Source: Hoylesella pleuritidis JCM 14110 (GTDB lineage: Bacteria > Bacteroidota > Bacteroidia > Bacteroidales > Bacteroidaceae). From it: a stretch of 64,000 nucleotides of DNA. Below are positions 63,310 through 64,000 of the stretch, piece after piece. Location: contig NZ_BAJN01000012.1 of NCBI RefSeq assembly GCF_000613725.1, forward strand, positions 1 through 64,000, written 5' to 3'. The translations under genes were made by a program, and so were the position numbers. Numbering within the stretch: the stretch's first letter is position 1; each line of letters begins with the position of its first letter. A model generated the notes under the pieces. It had not been told where the DNA came from and did not search any database. It worked only from the letters and a program-made list of their open reading frames with translations.

Positions 63310-64000
63310 ATGAGTTGTATAAATAGACTTGTTAATTGGTATTTCAAGAGAGAATCCTTGCCTTACTGGTGTATTTTGTTTATCGATAGTCTGATCTGTT
63401 ACATATCGGGCATATTCGTATGTTGGCTCTTCTTCCGTGGGGCAATCACCTTAGACAATATCGTTCCCATCACCAGAACCCTTCTTTTGTACACGATATT
63501 CAACCTCTTAGGGTTTAGAATTTTTCATACTTATTATGGCGTAATTCGTTATTCCTCGTTTGTAGACCTGCAACGTGTGGGGTATGCTATGGGGGTGAGT
63601 TTCATCTGTGTGGCTATCTTGCATTATCCCATTATCTGGGGGAATGGCTGGAATGGCTGGCTCGTTCCGCTGCATCTCCGTCACATCATCAGTATATATA
63701 TTGTTGCCACGGTTTGGATGTGGGCATTCCGTGTCATTGTAAAGATGGTTTATGACACGACATTTGATAATGAAAGTGCTGTGCGGACACTTATCTATGG
63801 TATCAAAGATGGCGGGATAGGGCTGGCAAAGAGTATCAATAACGAAAAGCCGCAGCGTTTTCGGCTCAAGGGGTTCATTGCTCACGATCCTACAATGACT
63901 GATCTGTACCTCCTGGGACAACGTGTTTATCCTGCCGACGAGGGACTGACCGATGTCATTGTGAAGCAAAAAATCAAAGCTGTGCTTATCTCTCCGTTGC
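63310..64000 (+). CDS. CapD/WbpM-type nucleotide-sugar dehydratase, 3' end beyond the window
   Basis: 230 residues are visible and open to the edge. Four membrane helices (YWCILFIDSLICYISGIFVC; LLLYTIFNLLGFRIF; VSFICVAILHYP; HIISIYIVATVWMWAF) precede a soluble Rossmann-like region beginning VRTLIYGIKDGGIGLAKSI. This is the arrangement of the large FlaA1/WbpM/CapD UDP-GlcNAc 4,6-dehydratases (usually about 620-650 residues), which make the 4-keto-6-deoxy precursor for QuiNAc/FucNAc. The catalytic domain lies outside the window. Confidence 0.85.
   Translation, partial: MSCINRLVNWYFKRESLPYWCILFIDSLICYISGIFVCWLFFRGAITLDNIVPITRTLLLYTIFNLLGFRIFHTYYGVIRYSSFVDLQRVGYAMGVSFICVAILHYPIIWGNGWNGWLVPLHLRHIISIYIVATVWMWAFRVIVKMVYDTTFDNESAVRTLIYGIKDGGIGLAKSINNEKPQRFRLKGFIAHDPTMTDLYLLGQRVYPADEGLTDVIVKQKIKAVLISPL

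Noticed and set aside
1-64000. CRISPR array, IS element, integrase, prophage or restriction-modification system
   Set aside because: No regularly spaced repeats of CRISPR size, no transposase or integrase motifs and no methylase motifs were seen. The repeats found are short palindromes or homopolymers.

Overview
The window looks like chromosomal DNA of a Prevotella-like member of the Bacteroidales. This rests on the recurring TTTG-N19/20-TAnnTTTG promoters, lipoproteins with acidic residues just after the lipidated cysteine, NlpE/OmpA/DUF1573-type envelope genes, split ChrA halves, the AspA/porin/DcuB/AnsB dissimilation genes and the general protein sequences. I cannot name the species. No phage, IS transposase or CRISPR array was found.

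Layout. 0-5 kb: the edge of a reverse-strand gene, tRNA-Val(TAC), then purB, an rluB-type pseudouridine synthase with a long Asn/Gly/Tyr-rich extension, and asnS. 5.4-11.5 kb: a strongly promoted 1256-residue surface lipoprotein, a small lipoprotein, an OmpA-family porin and a DUF1573 lipoprotein. 12-20 kb: two paralogous membrane proteins, recG, ispD (frameshifted), a DJ-1 protein, then nadK and an ABC exporter. 20-31 kb: envelope and cell-wall genes (OmpA-like lipoprotein, NlpE-like lipoprotein, GT8, M23/LysM peptidase, Cys/Lys-rich secreted protein, two glycosyltransferases), a candidate small RNA, a MITE-like inverted repeat, a secreted nuclease and a chrA pair. 30-38.7 kb: purL, an M1 aminopeptidase, a small secreted protein and a frameshifted AraC regulator. 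38.8-43.4 kb: aspartate metabolism, where a dcuB start is fused to an ansB end, followed by a porin, aspA and a hydrolase.

43.4-64 kb is a surface-polysaccharide locus. Its first part is clearly more AT-rich than the flanks. After a promoter and a structured leader of about 380 nt come neuD-neuB-neuA-neuC (a route from UDP-GlcNAc to a CMP-sialic-acid-type sugar), a possible sialyltransferase, a Wzx flippase, two membrane acyltransferases, several glycosyltransferases and an EpsG/Wzy-like polymerase. A VirE-type primase-like gene, another glycosyltransferase, a sugar epimerase, a WecA/WbpL-type initiating transferase and the start of a CapD/WbpM-type dehydratase follow. Together they suggest a Wzx/Wzy-assembled sialylated glycan.

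The most interesting points are: a G10 tract that switches one locus acyltransferase out of frame (G9 would restore it); T7 tracts that frameshift its two neighbours; a family of palindromic TAACGGTTAAA repeats at five intergenic sites; a promoter-to-terminator unit with no ORF (candidate sRNA); a dcuB::ansB deletion chimera; and two mutually exclusive perfect hairpins inside a glycosyltransferase gene. Single-base frameshifts are frequent in this window (about eight), so assembly error has to be excluded before any one of them is given biological meaning.
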